Assembly (NCBI GenBank): GCA_011526375.1
Contig: WTIT01000087.1
Span: 13,059-56,454, forward strand
Length of the DNA stretch: 43,396 bases
Reading direction: 5' to 3'
From: Methanobacteriota archaeon
Lineage (GTDB): Archaea; Thermoplasmatota; Poseidoniia; Poseidoniales; Poseidoniaceae
The notes beneath the pieces were generated by a model. That model worked only from the letters and a program-made list of their open reading frames with translations, ran no database searches and was not told the DNA's origin. The translations under genes were made by a program, and so were the position numbers. Positions 11,701 to 21,083 of this stretch are shown piece after piece (the stretch's first letter is position 1; the number at the start of each line of letters is the position of its first letter).

Positions 11701-13389
11701 TACTTGTTTAATTATGGCAATACGCAAATAGCCTATGATTTACAAGTACAAGCGCCAAATGGTTGGGAGGCATTCTTTGTACAGGATTTCACCGAGAGTC
11801 AATTTGCCACAAGTTCGCCAATTCCAGTCGGCGATTTTGAAACCATCGAAATGGTGATACAACCGCCATCAGTAGTTCCTAATTCTGGTCTCCAAACAGC
11901 CGTAACAATTAGTGTCAATTCAGTTACTGACCCAGTAGTCAATTGGTTAATTCAGGTTCCGATTGAAGTTGAAGCAGTCAAATCTGTTGAAATTAGAACC
12001 GAATCGTCATTGGTCAATCTACTGCCAGATTCCGAAGTTGTAACCGTTTTCACCATTGAAAACAAAGGCAACTTGGCTGTAAGATTATCTCCTACATTCA
12101 TACTACCACAGGGTGTTCAAATGATAAATTCGGGAGGTACTCTCGATCTTGGTATTGGTGATACAGAATTATATCTTGTAACATTCCAAATCTCTAGCAG
12201 TGCTAAATCAGGTGAAGCGAAACTACACTTTGACAATGGTTCAGATAGATTTACCTGGAGTGATAATTTTGACATCCAAATTTTCCCGCAGCCAAGTTTG
12301 CAATTCAGCAAGGTTGTTTTCCCTGATGGAGAAGAATATACTGCATCTTTCTATGGCCCTGGATCTCATCCTGCAGGTGCTGAGTTGCGATTTGTCTGGC
12401 AATTAACCAATGATGCAGACATACAATGGCAACCAATTGTAACGCCTCTAGGGGATTCGCAACTGTCGGTAACTTGTGATACACCTTCAATGATTGGCTA
12501 CGGGGAATCCACTGAACTATCTTGCACAGTGTTTACCAGTGTAGCAGCAGAACCGTTTACTGAACCCAGTTTCATTTTGAGATTTTCAGGCTCTGGCGCT
12601 GATTATTCAGAGCCATTTTCATTATACATTGGTGGTACTGAAGAGGTAACTTGGTCTGAATTGACTTCTAATTCATTCAAACAGGGTGAATCTAAAGAAA
12701 TTCAAGTATTAGTAACCAATTCAGGAACATTGCCCTTTACCCATATAGTTTCAGGATCTGCTAATCAAGATTGGGATATTGAGGTTATTGGTAACGGCAT
12801 AGTTGATTTGGAAGTTGGTGAATCAAAAACCATCAAATTACTAGTCACTCCAAACACCGACGGATTAGCCGATATTACATTGACATTCAAGGCTGCAGAG
12901 AATGCCGAATCAGCAACTTATGTCTTCGCAGCAAATGCCGAAAAACAGTCCTCGGAGTCGACAGCATTTGGCATTCCGCTAAGTCAAATTGGCTTACTTT
13001 CACTACTAATATTGGCGATTATCGCAGCTGGACTGATGTTACTCAAACCGAAATCAACTAAACCACCTATGTCAGTGATGCCAACAATTCCTATGAATAC
13101 AATGCCTATTCAACCAATAATTCCTTCGCCCACTCAGCATAGAGTGACTCAACCACAACCTATGCCTACGATTGCTCAACCGATTCAACCCGCGGTTGCA
13201 AAACAGACTGAAGTTAGCAAACCATCAGCGATTTGTTGGCAATGTCGCAGTCCAATTACTGGCAAAGTTGTTGGTTGTCCACAATGTGGCGCAAGATATT
13301 GTGGTAGTGATTCAGAATCCTGTAATATTTCAAGCCTTGAAACATGTTTGAGTTGCCAATCACCTGCTTCAACTTTCATCGGCGAGTGA
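8731..13389 (+). CDS. S8 subtilisin-like serine protease with CARDB/Ig-like repeats, C-terminal TM and zinc-ribbon tail
   Basis: Catalytic motifs VAVADSGLDEDHG (Asp), SGHGTHV (His), GTSMATPNAAG (Ser); CARDB-like NTGNIRSDPFEVTL; TM IGLLSLLILAIIAAGLMLL; C-terminal CWQC...CPQC...C...CLSC. TTG start at 8731 overlapping the previous stop; ATG 8791 is an alternative. Confidence 0.9.
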   Translation: MSKVSHDTPSNKTHRNWANTMQSRRSAGAVMFLVTLFILQSASHLAVNESSSIEVIEEANQIERVHFELRDDVFNEAVGVYNYRDLSEQRLIQADSIIGSFDEFGLELNRPISAEWLQPRDDLILVLASTEVTLKEVRTAINDIPELVIREYLPPSGFVLQGTQSALIEAASLPSVQVSHNVPVALILQSELQDVLLVEGSESALLGEKMRIEGWYGENGPEQSVSFSDESGELKQDLSEVVEQSLENTIQWDSGRYEGDLVNADLINIALQPSVAVIRYNPVFEIQNNNARSHMKTNNMQSYFTTDLDGSGQIVAVADSGLDEDHGDFGTRVIANNDVINDGSTADKWSGHGTHVSCTVLGDGFRGGYAGVAPEAQLYFQAMENDNTGNFQSPSLNSLINSAYSAGARTHTNSWGNSGGFGQYSSESRDADDRASNYDRYYSGGEGLTILFAAGNDGPDSDTVTPPATAKNVVTVGMHQNRYQGAPDYIMQGSSRGPVDDGRIKPDVLAPGGYVWSCRAQEAADTGGASGSSTWYLEYTGTSMATPNAAGAAAMIREYLEEIALRESPQGALVKALLILGAEDVGSRDIPNNDEGWGRVNLRNSLAPPDGQGVWVDDRSLLSATGNSKSYTFDIDDSGDQFKAVLAWSDEAASTWSSTQLVNNLNLEVTDPNGLTYLGNDFANGRSTTGGTADSLNNVEVVLIDSAIVGTWTVEIIDANHGGSRGQPYSLAVMGHGINDLKPDLVMLEDGFTIDVAIPSVGQTVELECVVANTGNIRSDPFEVTLEVDGQEIDTQSLELGGGSERTLVWSWTPQSAGENILSFIIDNDQQIIETLETNNRHDVSINVSQPGVAISSVQAIKNLQDSEQTSTTWQISLQNTGLLSTNASIGETGLTYVQDGTVLNWYVGLSGNQYQLQGSESVDLTVTVVHPNSPAPGTYRVALSATDIDNSLTTTFDLDMVVGEIPDVGIESDYDVIPVSPIEPTTIPLYLFNYGNTQIAYDLQVQAPNGWEAFFVQDFTESQFATSSPIPVGDFETIEMVIQPPSVVPNSGLQTAVTISVNSVTDPVVNWLIQVPIEVEAVKSVEIRTESSLVNLLPDSEVVTVFTIENKGNLAVRLSPTFILPQGVQMINSGGTLDLGIGDTELYLVTFQISSSAKSGEAKLHFDNGSDRFTWSDNFDIQIFPQPSLQFSKVVFPDGEEYTASFYGPGSHPAGAELRFVWQLTNDADIQWQPIVTPLGDSQLSVTCDTPSMIGYGESTELSCTVFTSVAAEPFTEPSFILRFSGSGADYSEPFSLYIGGTEEVTWSELTSNSFKQGESKEIQVLVTNSGTLPFTHIVSGSANQDWDIEVIGNGIVDLEVGESKTIKLLVTPNTDGLADITLTFKAAENAESATYVFAANAEKQSSESTAFGIPLSQIGLLSLLILAIIAAGLMLLKPKSTKPPMSVMPTIPMNTMPIQPIIPSPTQHRVTQPQPMPTIAQPIQPAVAKQTEVSKPSAICWQCRSPITGKVVGCPQCGARYCGSDSESCNISSLETCLSCQSPASTFIGE

Positions 13390-13458
13390 GCATTGTTGTC
13401 CTAATTTTCTCGAACATTAGAGGATAGGCTTTTGATACTAAGTCGTTCACCCCTAAAC

Positions 13459-16400
13459 ATGGTCAACCGGGGGGAAACCGTATCTCGTTCAAATCGAACG
13501 GCGTTTTTCTTGGTTAGTTTGATGCTGGTTGCGCTCTTACCAATGATAGCAACCCCGGTCTCGGCAGCTCCTAGCATAAGCCTGAATGTTAGTCCAAGTT
13601 CACAAACCGTAAACCCCGGCGATTCGGGAGAATATACCGTTAGAGTTACCAATACGGGAAGCGACCCGGTAACTGTAAATCTTCAAGCAAGTAATGAACC
13701 AGGTGAAGACTGTAACGGTTTTACCTCCGCAATCGGTCAAATACCAGGCCAAATTGACGCTGGTGCTACTGAAGAAACAACGATGAATGTTACAGTTGGA
13801 CAAACTGTTGAAGCAGATACTGCTTGCGATACGACGGTAACTGCTACCATCACCGGAGTCATCGGTGCACCGGCTGCTGAAATTCCAGAACCATCTACTC
13901 AAACCGTAACCACAACTGCAGGCGATGGGTCTGGTGGAGCGGTATGGGGGGTCGACCTATACTTTGACAATGTCGTGGACAGGAACCAGAAGACGCTAAC
14001 TTACACTGGATCTTCTTCTATTCTTACCTATTCAATAACCGTGGAAAACACCGGCCAGCAAAACTCCACAACAGTCAACCTAACACTCGAGGAGCGCGAT
14101 GATAGCGGTTGTGGGAATGCTGGAGGTTTGACTGCCGAATTAAGCGACTCTACTGTAACTTTAGATGCCGAAGATGAGGATGATGATGATGCAAACAAAC
14201 AGGTTGTATTTGTTGACGTTGAGGTGCCAGATGGGCAAGAAGCAGATGATTACTGCTGGGAAGTCACTGGCACGGTGACTACGCCGAATCCTACCGAAGA
14301 GATATCTGATACGGTTGATCTGGAACTCGAAGTTCCAATACTCAAAGAGTGTTCTATGTCGTTATCAAAAACCAGTTTGAACCTCAACCCCGGTCAACAA
14401 GGAACCTTCACTGCAACTCTTACCAACGACGGCAACAGTGACTGGTCAGTATCCATGGCGCGCACTGGTGAGCGAGCAAGCTGGGTCTCATTTGATGGAC
14501 CATCTAGTGGAGTATTACCATACGGCGACGGTTCTGGAACCAAAACGTTTGATTTGATTGTGGTACCGGATGATTCAGAAAATGCTGGTTCGTCTAATTC
14601 GATTACGATACAAGCCAAAGATGGTAACACTGTAAAGTGTAGTAAGGTAATATCCATCATCTTGGGTCAATCATTTGGTGCAGAATTAAGCCTAACGACA
14701 AGTTCTCTCGGGCCAATTGAGCCCGGTGAAAATAGAACCTCCTCTCTAACCGTCACCAATACCGGTAACGGTCAAGACAATTTGCGAATATCGGTATCAA
14801 CTCCACCGTCGGGTTGGGGCGTTCAACTCGACCAATCCACTGTGACGGTAAACAGCAGACATGGTTCAGGAAAATCGGTCAACGTTCAGTATTCAGTGAG
14901 TGTGCCGTTGGACGCTTTGGCTACCGAGAGCATCGAGCTAACATTCTCAGTTTTACCAGCCGGTGGTGGCCCAGCCTACCAAAGTAAAATCCTCACTGTT
15001 ACGGTAAGCGAAACCCATGGTATGTCCACAAGCTCAATAATTCCGGTAGATAGCCAAGGATATATCTCGCAAACCGGCGATTATAATGACATTCTGGTGT
15101 TCCCAATCGAAGTTGAAAATCTCGGTAACAACGACGATGTTTTCCGCTTCTACACCAAGCAACAACGACCATCTTCTGGAGGAAATTGGGATATTACATT
15201 CACTGATTCGCAAGATAATTCTCAAACCGAATTCAATATCCCTGCTAGACAAACCGTTGTAATCAATGTCAATGTACTGGTGCCAAATGTTGGTAATTAC
15301 AACAATAATGACATCATTATTGAGGTGACTAACTTAGAACACTCCACTAATGCTGATGATAACGATGATGGCCTGCCAGATAACAAGGCACAGTTTAGCA
15401 TTAGGGCGATTAAAAATAACATCACTTATTCGATGGATGCTAGATTTGGTGAAGGAGAATATTCCTCAGTTACTATCGATAACAAGGCAGCATCAGTAAT
15501 ACTTGCTCCTGAAGGCACCATGATGTTCGAGTTCTGGATAGAGAATGTTGGAACGCCTCAAGTTGGTCCATCAGGATTGTTGAGAACAGACTTAGCAGTT
15601 ATCGATATCAATGGTCTTGAAGGAATCGCCACCCGACAAATTCTGGTCAACGGAGAATTATATGATGAAAGCATACCGATTACTACAAAATATGCTATAT
15701 TCAATGTAACCTCACAATCCTACATGCTTGATGGTGATGGCAATTTGTATCTTGCCGAATCTGTCGCAGGAGCAAATGCCATCATGCTAAGCAACAACAT
15801 AAGCTTGTTTGGCAACGAGGTAAGAAAGTTCAAGCAGAAGATAACGGTAATTGTTGAAGTAAGTCCGACCGCACAAACCGGTGATGCAGGAATTCTGGAA
15901 GTGGTTGTGTTCAGTCAAGAGAATGCGGCTGACAGGACAACTGGAAGACTGATTCTAAACTTAGAAGTACAAACAATCTATGATATTCAATTCAGTGAAG
16001 AAGTAGAGTTATACCACGAATTAGAGTATCCTGGCAGACAAACCATTCCAGTGAATATTACCAATGATGGTAACACTAGGACTGAATTCATAATCTACAC
16101 TCCTGAAGGTTTCCGCGGCTGGTCTGTTTTCCTAGAGGAAGATAATTCTGAATGTAGAGACTACAACGAAGATCTGAAGTGTACTTTAGAATCAGGGGAA
16201 TCCACACAAATCCAAGTAATCGTTCGGCCGCCAAACAACGCAGAGATTAAGGATAATTACACATTTACTCTCTCAGTCGAACCATTTGTCGATGGCGAAC
16301 CAATGATTGTTGGCAGAGAAAATATCGAGATTTCCGTTCTTGGCAAACCTGATGAAGGTCTGCTAGGCCTTGGATTATCACAAGAAGAGATTGCTAGCGG

Positions 16401-16491
16401 AATATATGTTATCATCGGCCTTCTATTCGTTGGAATCCTGTATCGTACTGCAAGGCCGACGATCACTCAGTTATTTAGGAAGAAGAATTAA
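13459..16491 (+). CDS. Secreted multi-repeat Ig-like (NEW3/CARDB-type) surface protein with C-terminal TM anchor
   Basis: Signal peptide TAFFLVSLMLVALLPMIATPVSA; recurrent N-[TDLV]-G motifs (NTGSDP, NTGQQN, NDGNSD, NTGNGQ, NLGNND, NVGTPQ, NDGNTR); C-terminal TM YVIIGLLFVGILY. ORF track start 13432 is a TTG; ATG at 13459. Confidence 0.8.
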   Translation: MVNRGETVSRSNRTAFFLVSLMLVALLPMIATPVSAAPSISLNVSPSSQTVNPGDSGEYTVRVTNTGSDPVTVNLQASNEPGEDCNGFTSAIGQIPGQIDAGATEETTMNVTVGQTVEADTACDTTVTATITGVIGAPAAEIPEPSTQTVTTTAGDGSGGAVWGVDLYFDNVVDRNQKTLTYTGSSSILTYSITVENTGQQNSTTVNLTLEERDDSGCGNAGGLTAELSDSTVTLDAEDEDDDDANKQVVFVDVEVPDGQEADDYCWEVTGTVTTPNPTEEISDTVDLELEVPILKECSMSLSKTSLNLNPGQQGTFTATLTNDGNSDWSVSMARTGERASWVSFDGPSSGVLPYGDGSGTKTFDLIVVPDDSENAGSSNSITIQAKDGNTVKCSKVISIILGQSFGAELSLTTSSLGPIEPGENRTSSLTVTNTGNGQDNLRISVSTPPSGWGVQLDQSTVTVNSRHGSGKSVNVQYSVSVPLDALATESIELTFSVLPAGGGPAYQSKILTVTVSETHGMSTSSIIPVDSQGYISQTGDYNDILVFPIEVENLGNNDDVFRFYTKQQRPSSGGNWDITFTDSQDNSQTEFNIPARQTVVINVNVLVPNVGNYNNNDIIIEVTNLEHSTNADDNDDGLPDNKAQFSIRAIKNNITYSMDARFGEGEYSSVTIDNKAASVILAPEGTMMFEFWIENVGTPQVGPSGLLRTDLAVIDINGLEGIATRQILVNGELYDESIPITTKYAIFNVTSQSYMLDGDGNLYLAESVAGANAIMLSNNISLFGNEVRKFKQKITVIVEVSPTAQTGDAGILEVVVFSQENAADRTTGRLILNLEVQTIYDIQFSEEVELYHELEYPGRQTIPVNITNDGNTRTEFIIYTPEGFRGWSVFLEEDNSECRDYNEDLKCTLESGESTQIQVIVRPPNNAEIKDNYTFTLSVEPFVDGEPMIVGRENIEISVLGKPDEGLLGLGLSQEEIASGIYVIIGLLFVGILYRTARPTITQLFRKKN

Positions 16492-16671
16492 CGTCTCAAA
16501 TTGACTATCTTTCTTCACTTCACTTGACGGTAATTGATTGGCTTTGGTTGTTGAAAATATCACCCCATTTGCTTATTTCAAAAGTAAAAAAAAATCAAAC
16601 ATTTGGCAACCCTTATTGAGGGGTAATTATTGGAACGTTTGCTAAGCGTATGCTTTGCACTGGGTGAATAA

Positions 16672-17157
16672 ATGTCCGGACTAGAATCAGTGCCAAGTGC
16701 GTACCTCTCAATCGGCTTTCTAACCGTCGTTGGGATACTAATGCCGCTGACAAATTTCATCATCACCTGGGTTGTCAGGCCAAGAGTAGATCCAGCCCGT
16801 CCCCACATAACAAAATCATATCTTTTGGAGGGTTACGAGAGAGACCACAGCCTGTATCCTCGAAGATTAACCACTTTTGAGTGCGGTAGCGAGCCTGTTG
16901 GAGAAGCAATGATACAGTTTCACTTCCAATATTACTGGTACGCCATCATCTTCTTAGTTTTTGATGTTGCTTTCATGTTCCTAGTTCTTGGCGGTATGGT
17001 TGCCTCGGATGCTACAGCCGCAGATTTAGCAGACAGTGCTAGGGAAAGTGCGGTTGCTAAGGCAAAAGATGCATTGATGGTATTGAGCGCCTACTTTGCA
17101 ATCATGTCCCTTGGCGTTTGGTACGTATTTAGAAAGCGAGGAAGAATCTACATTTGA
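16672..17157 (+). CDS. nuoA: NADH-quinone oxidoreductase-like subunit A
   Basis: TFECGSEPVGEAMIQFHFQYYWYAIIFLVFDVAFMFL is the NuoA signature; operon context. Confidence 0.95.
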   Translation: MSGLESVPSAYLSIGFLTVVGILMPLTNFIITWVVRPRVDPARPHITKSYLLEGYERDHSLYPRRLTTFECGSEPVGEAMIQFHFQYYWYAIIFLVFDVAFMFLVLGGMVASDATAADLADSARESAVAKAKDALMVLSAYFAIMSLGVWYVFRKRGRIYI

Positions 17158-17166
17158 GGTGAAATT

Positions 17167-17760
17167 ATGGCAGATACTGGAGAAAATTTTGCAGCATTTA
17201 ACAGCCGTGCTTTGGTTGAAATGGTTGGTGGAGTTACCGATGAAGCACTCAAAGTCACTCGAATCAAACAATTCCTGAGCGTTCTAGCCGGTCGATTTTT
17301 CAATTGGGCTGGCAGAAAGTCGTTATTTACTCTCCACCTTGGAATCAAGTGTTGTGCTATCGAAATGGCCGCTGCTGCAACTCCAAGATTTGACGGAGAC
17401 AGATTCGGAGTTCTATTCCGTTCATCACCAAGGCAATCAGACGTATTGTTAGTCAATGGTCCAATTTCTAAGAAATTCGCCGACAAAATCGTCAGGCTTT
17501 GGGAGCAGATGCCAGAGCCAAAATACTGTATTGCTATGGGCGAATGTGCAATTTCAGGCGGCCCATATTTTCAATCTTACAATATCCTAGAAGGCGTAGA
17601 TACTGTCATACCAGTTGACGTATATATTCCAGGATGCCCACCAAGGCCAGAAGCTCTAATCGATGGGTTTGGTTTGTTGCGTGAGAAGATTATCAGAATC
17701 GGCGGTGCACCAAGCGCAGGTAGAGATTCCGAGAAGCCAATTATTGTAGGTGATGAATAA
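17167..17760 (+). CDS. nuoB: NADH-quinone oxidoreductase-like subunit B
   Basis: Cluster N2 ligands in IKCCAIEM, YCIAMGECAISGGPY and VYIPGCPPRPEAL. Confidence 0.96.
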   Translation: MADTGENFAAFNSRALVEMVGGVTDEALKVTRIKQFLSVLAGRFFNWAGRKSLFTLHLGIKCCAIEMAAAATPRFDGDRFGVLFRSSPRQSDVLLVNGPISKKFADKIVRLWEQMPEPKYCIAMGECAISGGPYFQSYNILEGVDTVIPVDVYIPGCPPRPEALIDGFGLLREKIIRIGGAPSAGRDSEKPIIVGDE

Positions 17761-18413
17761 TGGGCATGGCAATAACTCTGGAACAAAACGCAGTAGCGGT
17801 TACCGAATGCGCTGATGCCATTAATGACCGATTCAGCGGCAGTGGCATCAATGCTGATATCATACAACATTCAAACGCAAAGAAGTACTCATTCGTTAGA
17901 ATAACAACACCGCCTCAACACTGGCAGGCTCTTGCCAAGTGGATGAAGTTTGAAGGTGGTGTGAACTATTGCTCGATGATCACTGGAACTCATTTCCCAG
18001 ACGGCGGCGATGAAAGAGGTTGGGAAGTTGTCTATCATTTACTTCGCCAACCAATCGTGAATCAGTTGCCGAATACAAACACGGTATTTGTTGCTGAGAA
18101 GATGCTAGGTTCGCAAATCCCGGTCGAGTTTGAAGTTATTATCAGCTTACCAAATAATGACACTCCATCCGTACCGACCGTTCAACACATCTGGAATGGT
18201 GCAGATTGGAATGAGAAAGAGACATGGGATTTGGTAGGAATCAACTTCGAAGGCCACGAAAACATGCACAGAGTTCTCAACCCTCACGATAGCCCAGACG
18301 GATTCCATCCTTTACAAAAGCAACACAAAATCCGTTATCACGATTACAATGAAATGTACGACGATGCCCAAGGCTTCGTCAGAAAACCGGCAGATGAGGG
18401 CCGGGTAAAGTGA
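17760..18413 (+). CDS. nuoC: NADH-quinone oxidoreductase-like subunit C
   Basis: Located between nuoB and nuoD (overlap TAATG); NWNEKETWDLVGINFEGHENMHRVL resembles the NuoC signature. Confidence 0.9.
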   Translation: MGMAITLEQNAVAVTECADAINDRFSGSGINADIIQHSNAKKYSFVRITTPPQHWQALAKWMKFEGGVNYCSMITGTHFPDGGDERGWEVVYHLLRQPIVNQLPNTNTVFVAEKMLGSQIPVEFEVIISLPNNDTPSVPTVQHIWNGADWNEKETWDLVGINFEGHENMHRVLNPHDSPDGFHPLQKQHKIRYHDYNEMYDDAQGFVRKPADEGRVK

Positions 18414-18422
18414 GGTGACAAC

Positions 18423-19562
18423 ATGGCACAAATGTGGATTACAATGGGCCCGCAACATCCGATGACACACGGTTTGTGGACTCTAAGAGTCAAAGTAGAT
18501 GGTGAAACAGTAGTCGATACTGAAGCCGAATTAGGCTATATTCATCGTGGTGTTGAGAAAATTTGTGAGGCAAGAGATTTCACTCAAGTCACACCTTATT
18601 GCGACCGTCTATGCTATGTTAGCGCTATGACATGGTCTAATTCATACATTTACGCTGCTGAAGACCTGCTTGAGGCAGACGTGCCAGAAAGAGCAGAGTA
18701 TATTCGACTGCTTGCTGCTGAATTACAAAGACTTGCAAGCCACTTGATGTGGCTAGGTGCTTTTGGACCGGACATTGGTAATCTAACGCTGATGACTTGG
18801 TGTATGAGAGATAGAGAAATGTTCCTTGACCTACTTCAAGAATTAGGCGGCTCAAGGATGCACTACAATTATCCAAGAATTGGTGGAGTCAAGCGAGATA
18901 TTCCAATCGGCTTTGCCGACAGAATGATTGCTAAGGTCAAACTGTTCGAAAAGCGTATTGAAGAATATGAAATGATGCTTGATGAATCAACAATTTGGCT
19001 AGTAAGGCTTCAAGGAGTTGGTTACGCAAACGCCGAAGAAATGGTCGAAGCAGGAGTTTCTGGGCCGAATGTCCGTGCTGCTGGTGTTAACTATGATATC
19101 CGCTGGGCACATCCTTACTCTGTTTATGATGAAATCGATTGGGAGCCAGCTGTTGAAAAGCCGACTTCTGTTAAGGGTGCAGATTGCTACGATAGATATC
19201 GCGTTAGAATCGAAGAAATGCGCCAGTCATGCAGAATGCTATTAGATGCTATCGAGAAAATACCTGGTGGTAAGAATACTCATTATTCTGCAGGCGATGA
19301 AATGATTTTCACCAAGGCACCAACTAGAGCCCCAGAAGGTGCTACCGGATTTAGCAACTATGAATGTACCAGAGGAGCTTCACAGTTTTACATTCAAGGA
19401 GGCGGAGAAGGAAGAGGCAAAATGCCTTACAGACTCTCAATTAGGTCGCCAATGTTCATTACTATTCCATTCGTTGCAAAAACCATGATTGGTTACAAAG
19501 TTGCTGATATTCCAGCAATTATGGGTAGCTTTGACCCGTGTATTGGAGAGACAGACCGCTGA
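18423..19562 (+). CDS. nuoD: NADH-quinone oxidoreductase-like subunit D
   Basis: MGPQHPMTHGLWTLRVKVDGE, ELGYIHRGVEKICE, C-terminal GSFDPCIGETDR. Confidence 0.96.
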   Translation: MAQMWITMGPQHPMTHGLWTLRVKVDGETVVDTEAELGYIHRGVEKICEARDFTQVTPYCDRLCYVSAMTWSNSYIYAAEDLLEADVPERAEYIRLLAAELQRLASHLMWLGAFGPDIGNLTLMTWCMRDREMFLDLLQELGGSRMHYNYPRIGGVKRDIPIGFADRMIAKVKLFEKRIEEYEMMLDESTIWLVRLQGVGYANAEEMVEAGVSGPNVRAAGVNYDIRWAHPYSVYDEIDWEPAVEKPTSVKGADCYDRYRVRIEEMRQSCRMLLDAIEKIPGGKNTHYSAGDEMIFTKAPTRAPEGATGFSNYECTRGASQFYIQGGGEGRGKMPYRLSIRSPMFITIPFVAKTMIGYKVADIPAIMGSFDPCIGETDR

Positions 19563-19571
19563 GGTGAAAAT

Positions 19572-21074
19572 ATGGATGACAAGTACGACCTTAGAGAACT
19601 GATTTTCTCAACATTCGACAGTTTCATTCCTTCACTGTTAGAAGGAACGCCCCTAGAGGAAAGTTCTGGCGCAATTGCTTTCGGAGCTGCAACATTTGCT
19701 GTGGTCAATATCGTGTTTTTGATGCTGTTCTTTTCACAGTTCGCAATTCTATGGATCGAGCGAAAGGCCGTTGCTAGAATGAATGACAGGCGTGGCGCAA
19801 CAACAGCTCTACGTTCTCTCTGGGTTGGAGAAAACGGTGTCACAGCAGGTGATTGGTGGAATATGTTGCCGTTTGGATTAGGCAAACCAATCGGTGGACT
19901 GAACAAGTGGCTGAACAATAAATTTGGTAACCGTGATGAAAAATTTGCCACTGTTGATAGAGTAAACAACCGTTCTTGGATGGGCTACTCAATCTTCCCA
20001 GGGTTCTTCCAAAACGTTGCAGATGGAATGAAGTTCCTAGTCAAAGAACACATGGTTCCACAACGTGCAGACAAGTTAATTTTCGAGGTTTCACCGTTCT
20101 TGATTGTTTCCTCCACACTGCTGATTCTTGGTATTATTCCACTATCTAGTGGCATGTATGCAACTAACCCTGACCTGTCAATATTGTATGCAATCGCCAT
20201 CTTTGGAATTGCACCAATTGGGGTTTTCTTCGCTGGATGGTCCTCTAACAATAAGTATACTTTGATTGGTGGAATTAGGTCTGCTGCCCAACTTACTGCA
20301 TACGAAATTCCACTATTGCTTACCTTGTTGTCCGTTGCCATTCTAAGCGGTACCTTCAACATCATTGAGAGTATTCACTTCCAACATTCAGCTGGTTCAT
20401 GGAACCTATTCCTAATGCCGCTTGGCGCAGGGTTATTCCTGTTGACTATGATTGCTGAGGTAGAACGTGTACCTTTCGATATGCCTGAGGCTGAAGCAGA
20501 ATTGGTCGAAGGTTGGTGGACTGAGTATGGTGGCATGAGATTCGGAATGCTGTTTATGGCAGAATATATCCGAACTTACGCTGCTTGTTTCCTGTTCACG
20601 CATTTCTTCCTAGGGGGATGGCATTTGCCATTCCAAGGATTGATTAGCCAGGTACCAGTTCTTGGTGACTTGTACCTGTTGATTCCAGGAGCGATTGTAG
20701 TGCTGTTGAAATCATGGTTAGTGTTCTTGCTTGTATTCGTTTGGGCTAGGTTCTCACTTGCAAGAATTAGAACTGACCAGATTCTTGAATTCGGTTGGAG
20801 AATCTTGTTACCACTGGCGGTTTTGCAAGTAGTTCTAGCAGGAATTTACCGATTGTATCTATTCGATCCTACAGCAATGAAGGACACAGATGCAGGCGGT
20901 TGGGCTTGGGATGCATTTGGCATACCAATGCTAGTACCAATTGTAACCACAATTGTTTGGTTAGGAATCTTCGTACTATTCCTCAATGATGAGGATAAGA
21001 GTGGAAATACCGAGCGTATGTTCCACGTATATACAGAAAAGCCTGCGGGAACTTATGTCCCGGGGCAGGAGTGA
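19572..21074 (+). CDS. nuoH: NADH-quinone oxidoreductase-like subunit H, with a cytoplasmic-loop insertion
   Basis: WIERKAVARMNDRRG, EVERVPFDMPEAEAELVEGWWTEYGGMRFGMLFMAEYIRTYA are canonical NuoH motifs. Confidence 0.95.
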   Translation: MDDKYDLRELIFSTFDSFIPSLLEGTPLEESSGAIAFGAATFAVVNIVFLMLFFSQFAILWIERKAVARMNDRRGATTALRSLWVGENGVTAGDWWNMLPFGLGKPIGGLNKWLNNKFGNRDEKFATVDRVNNRSWMGYSIFPGFFQNVADGMKFLVKEHMVPQRADKLIFEVSPFLIVSSTLLILGIIPLSSGMYATNPDLSILYAIAIFGIAPIGVFFAGWSSNNKYTLIGGIRSAAQLTAYEIPLLLTLLSVAILSGTFNIIESIHFQHSAGSWNLFLMPLGAGLFLLTMIAEVERVPFDMPEAEAELVEGWWTEYGGMRFGMLFMAEYIRTYAACFLFTHFFLGGWHLPFQGLISQVPVLGDLYLLIPGAIVVLLKSWLVFLLVFVWARFSLARIRTDQILEFGWRILLPLAVLQVVLAGIYRLYLFDPTAMKDTDAGGWAWDAFGIPMLVPIVTTIVWLGIFVLFLNDEDKSGNTERMFHVYTEKPAGTYVPGQE

Positions 21075-21083
21075 GGTGAAAAC

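Noticed and set aside
16562-16640. AT-rich tract (AAAGTAAAAAAAAATCAAAC) and CCCTTATTGAGGGG upstream of nuoA as a defined terminator or promoter
   Set aside because: The stem is very short and no convincing TATA/BRE could be fixed; it probably contains the nuo promoter, but the exact element is not supportable from sequence alone.
19493-19969. 158 aa minus-strand ORF
   Set aside because: Antisense to nuoD/nuoH, which have strong homology on the plus strand.
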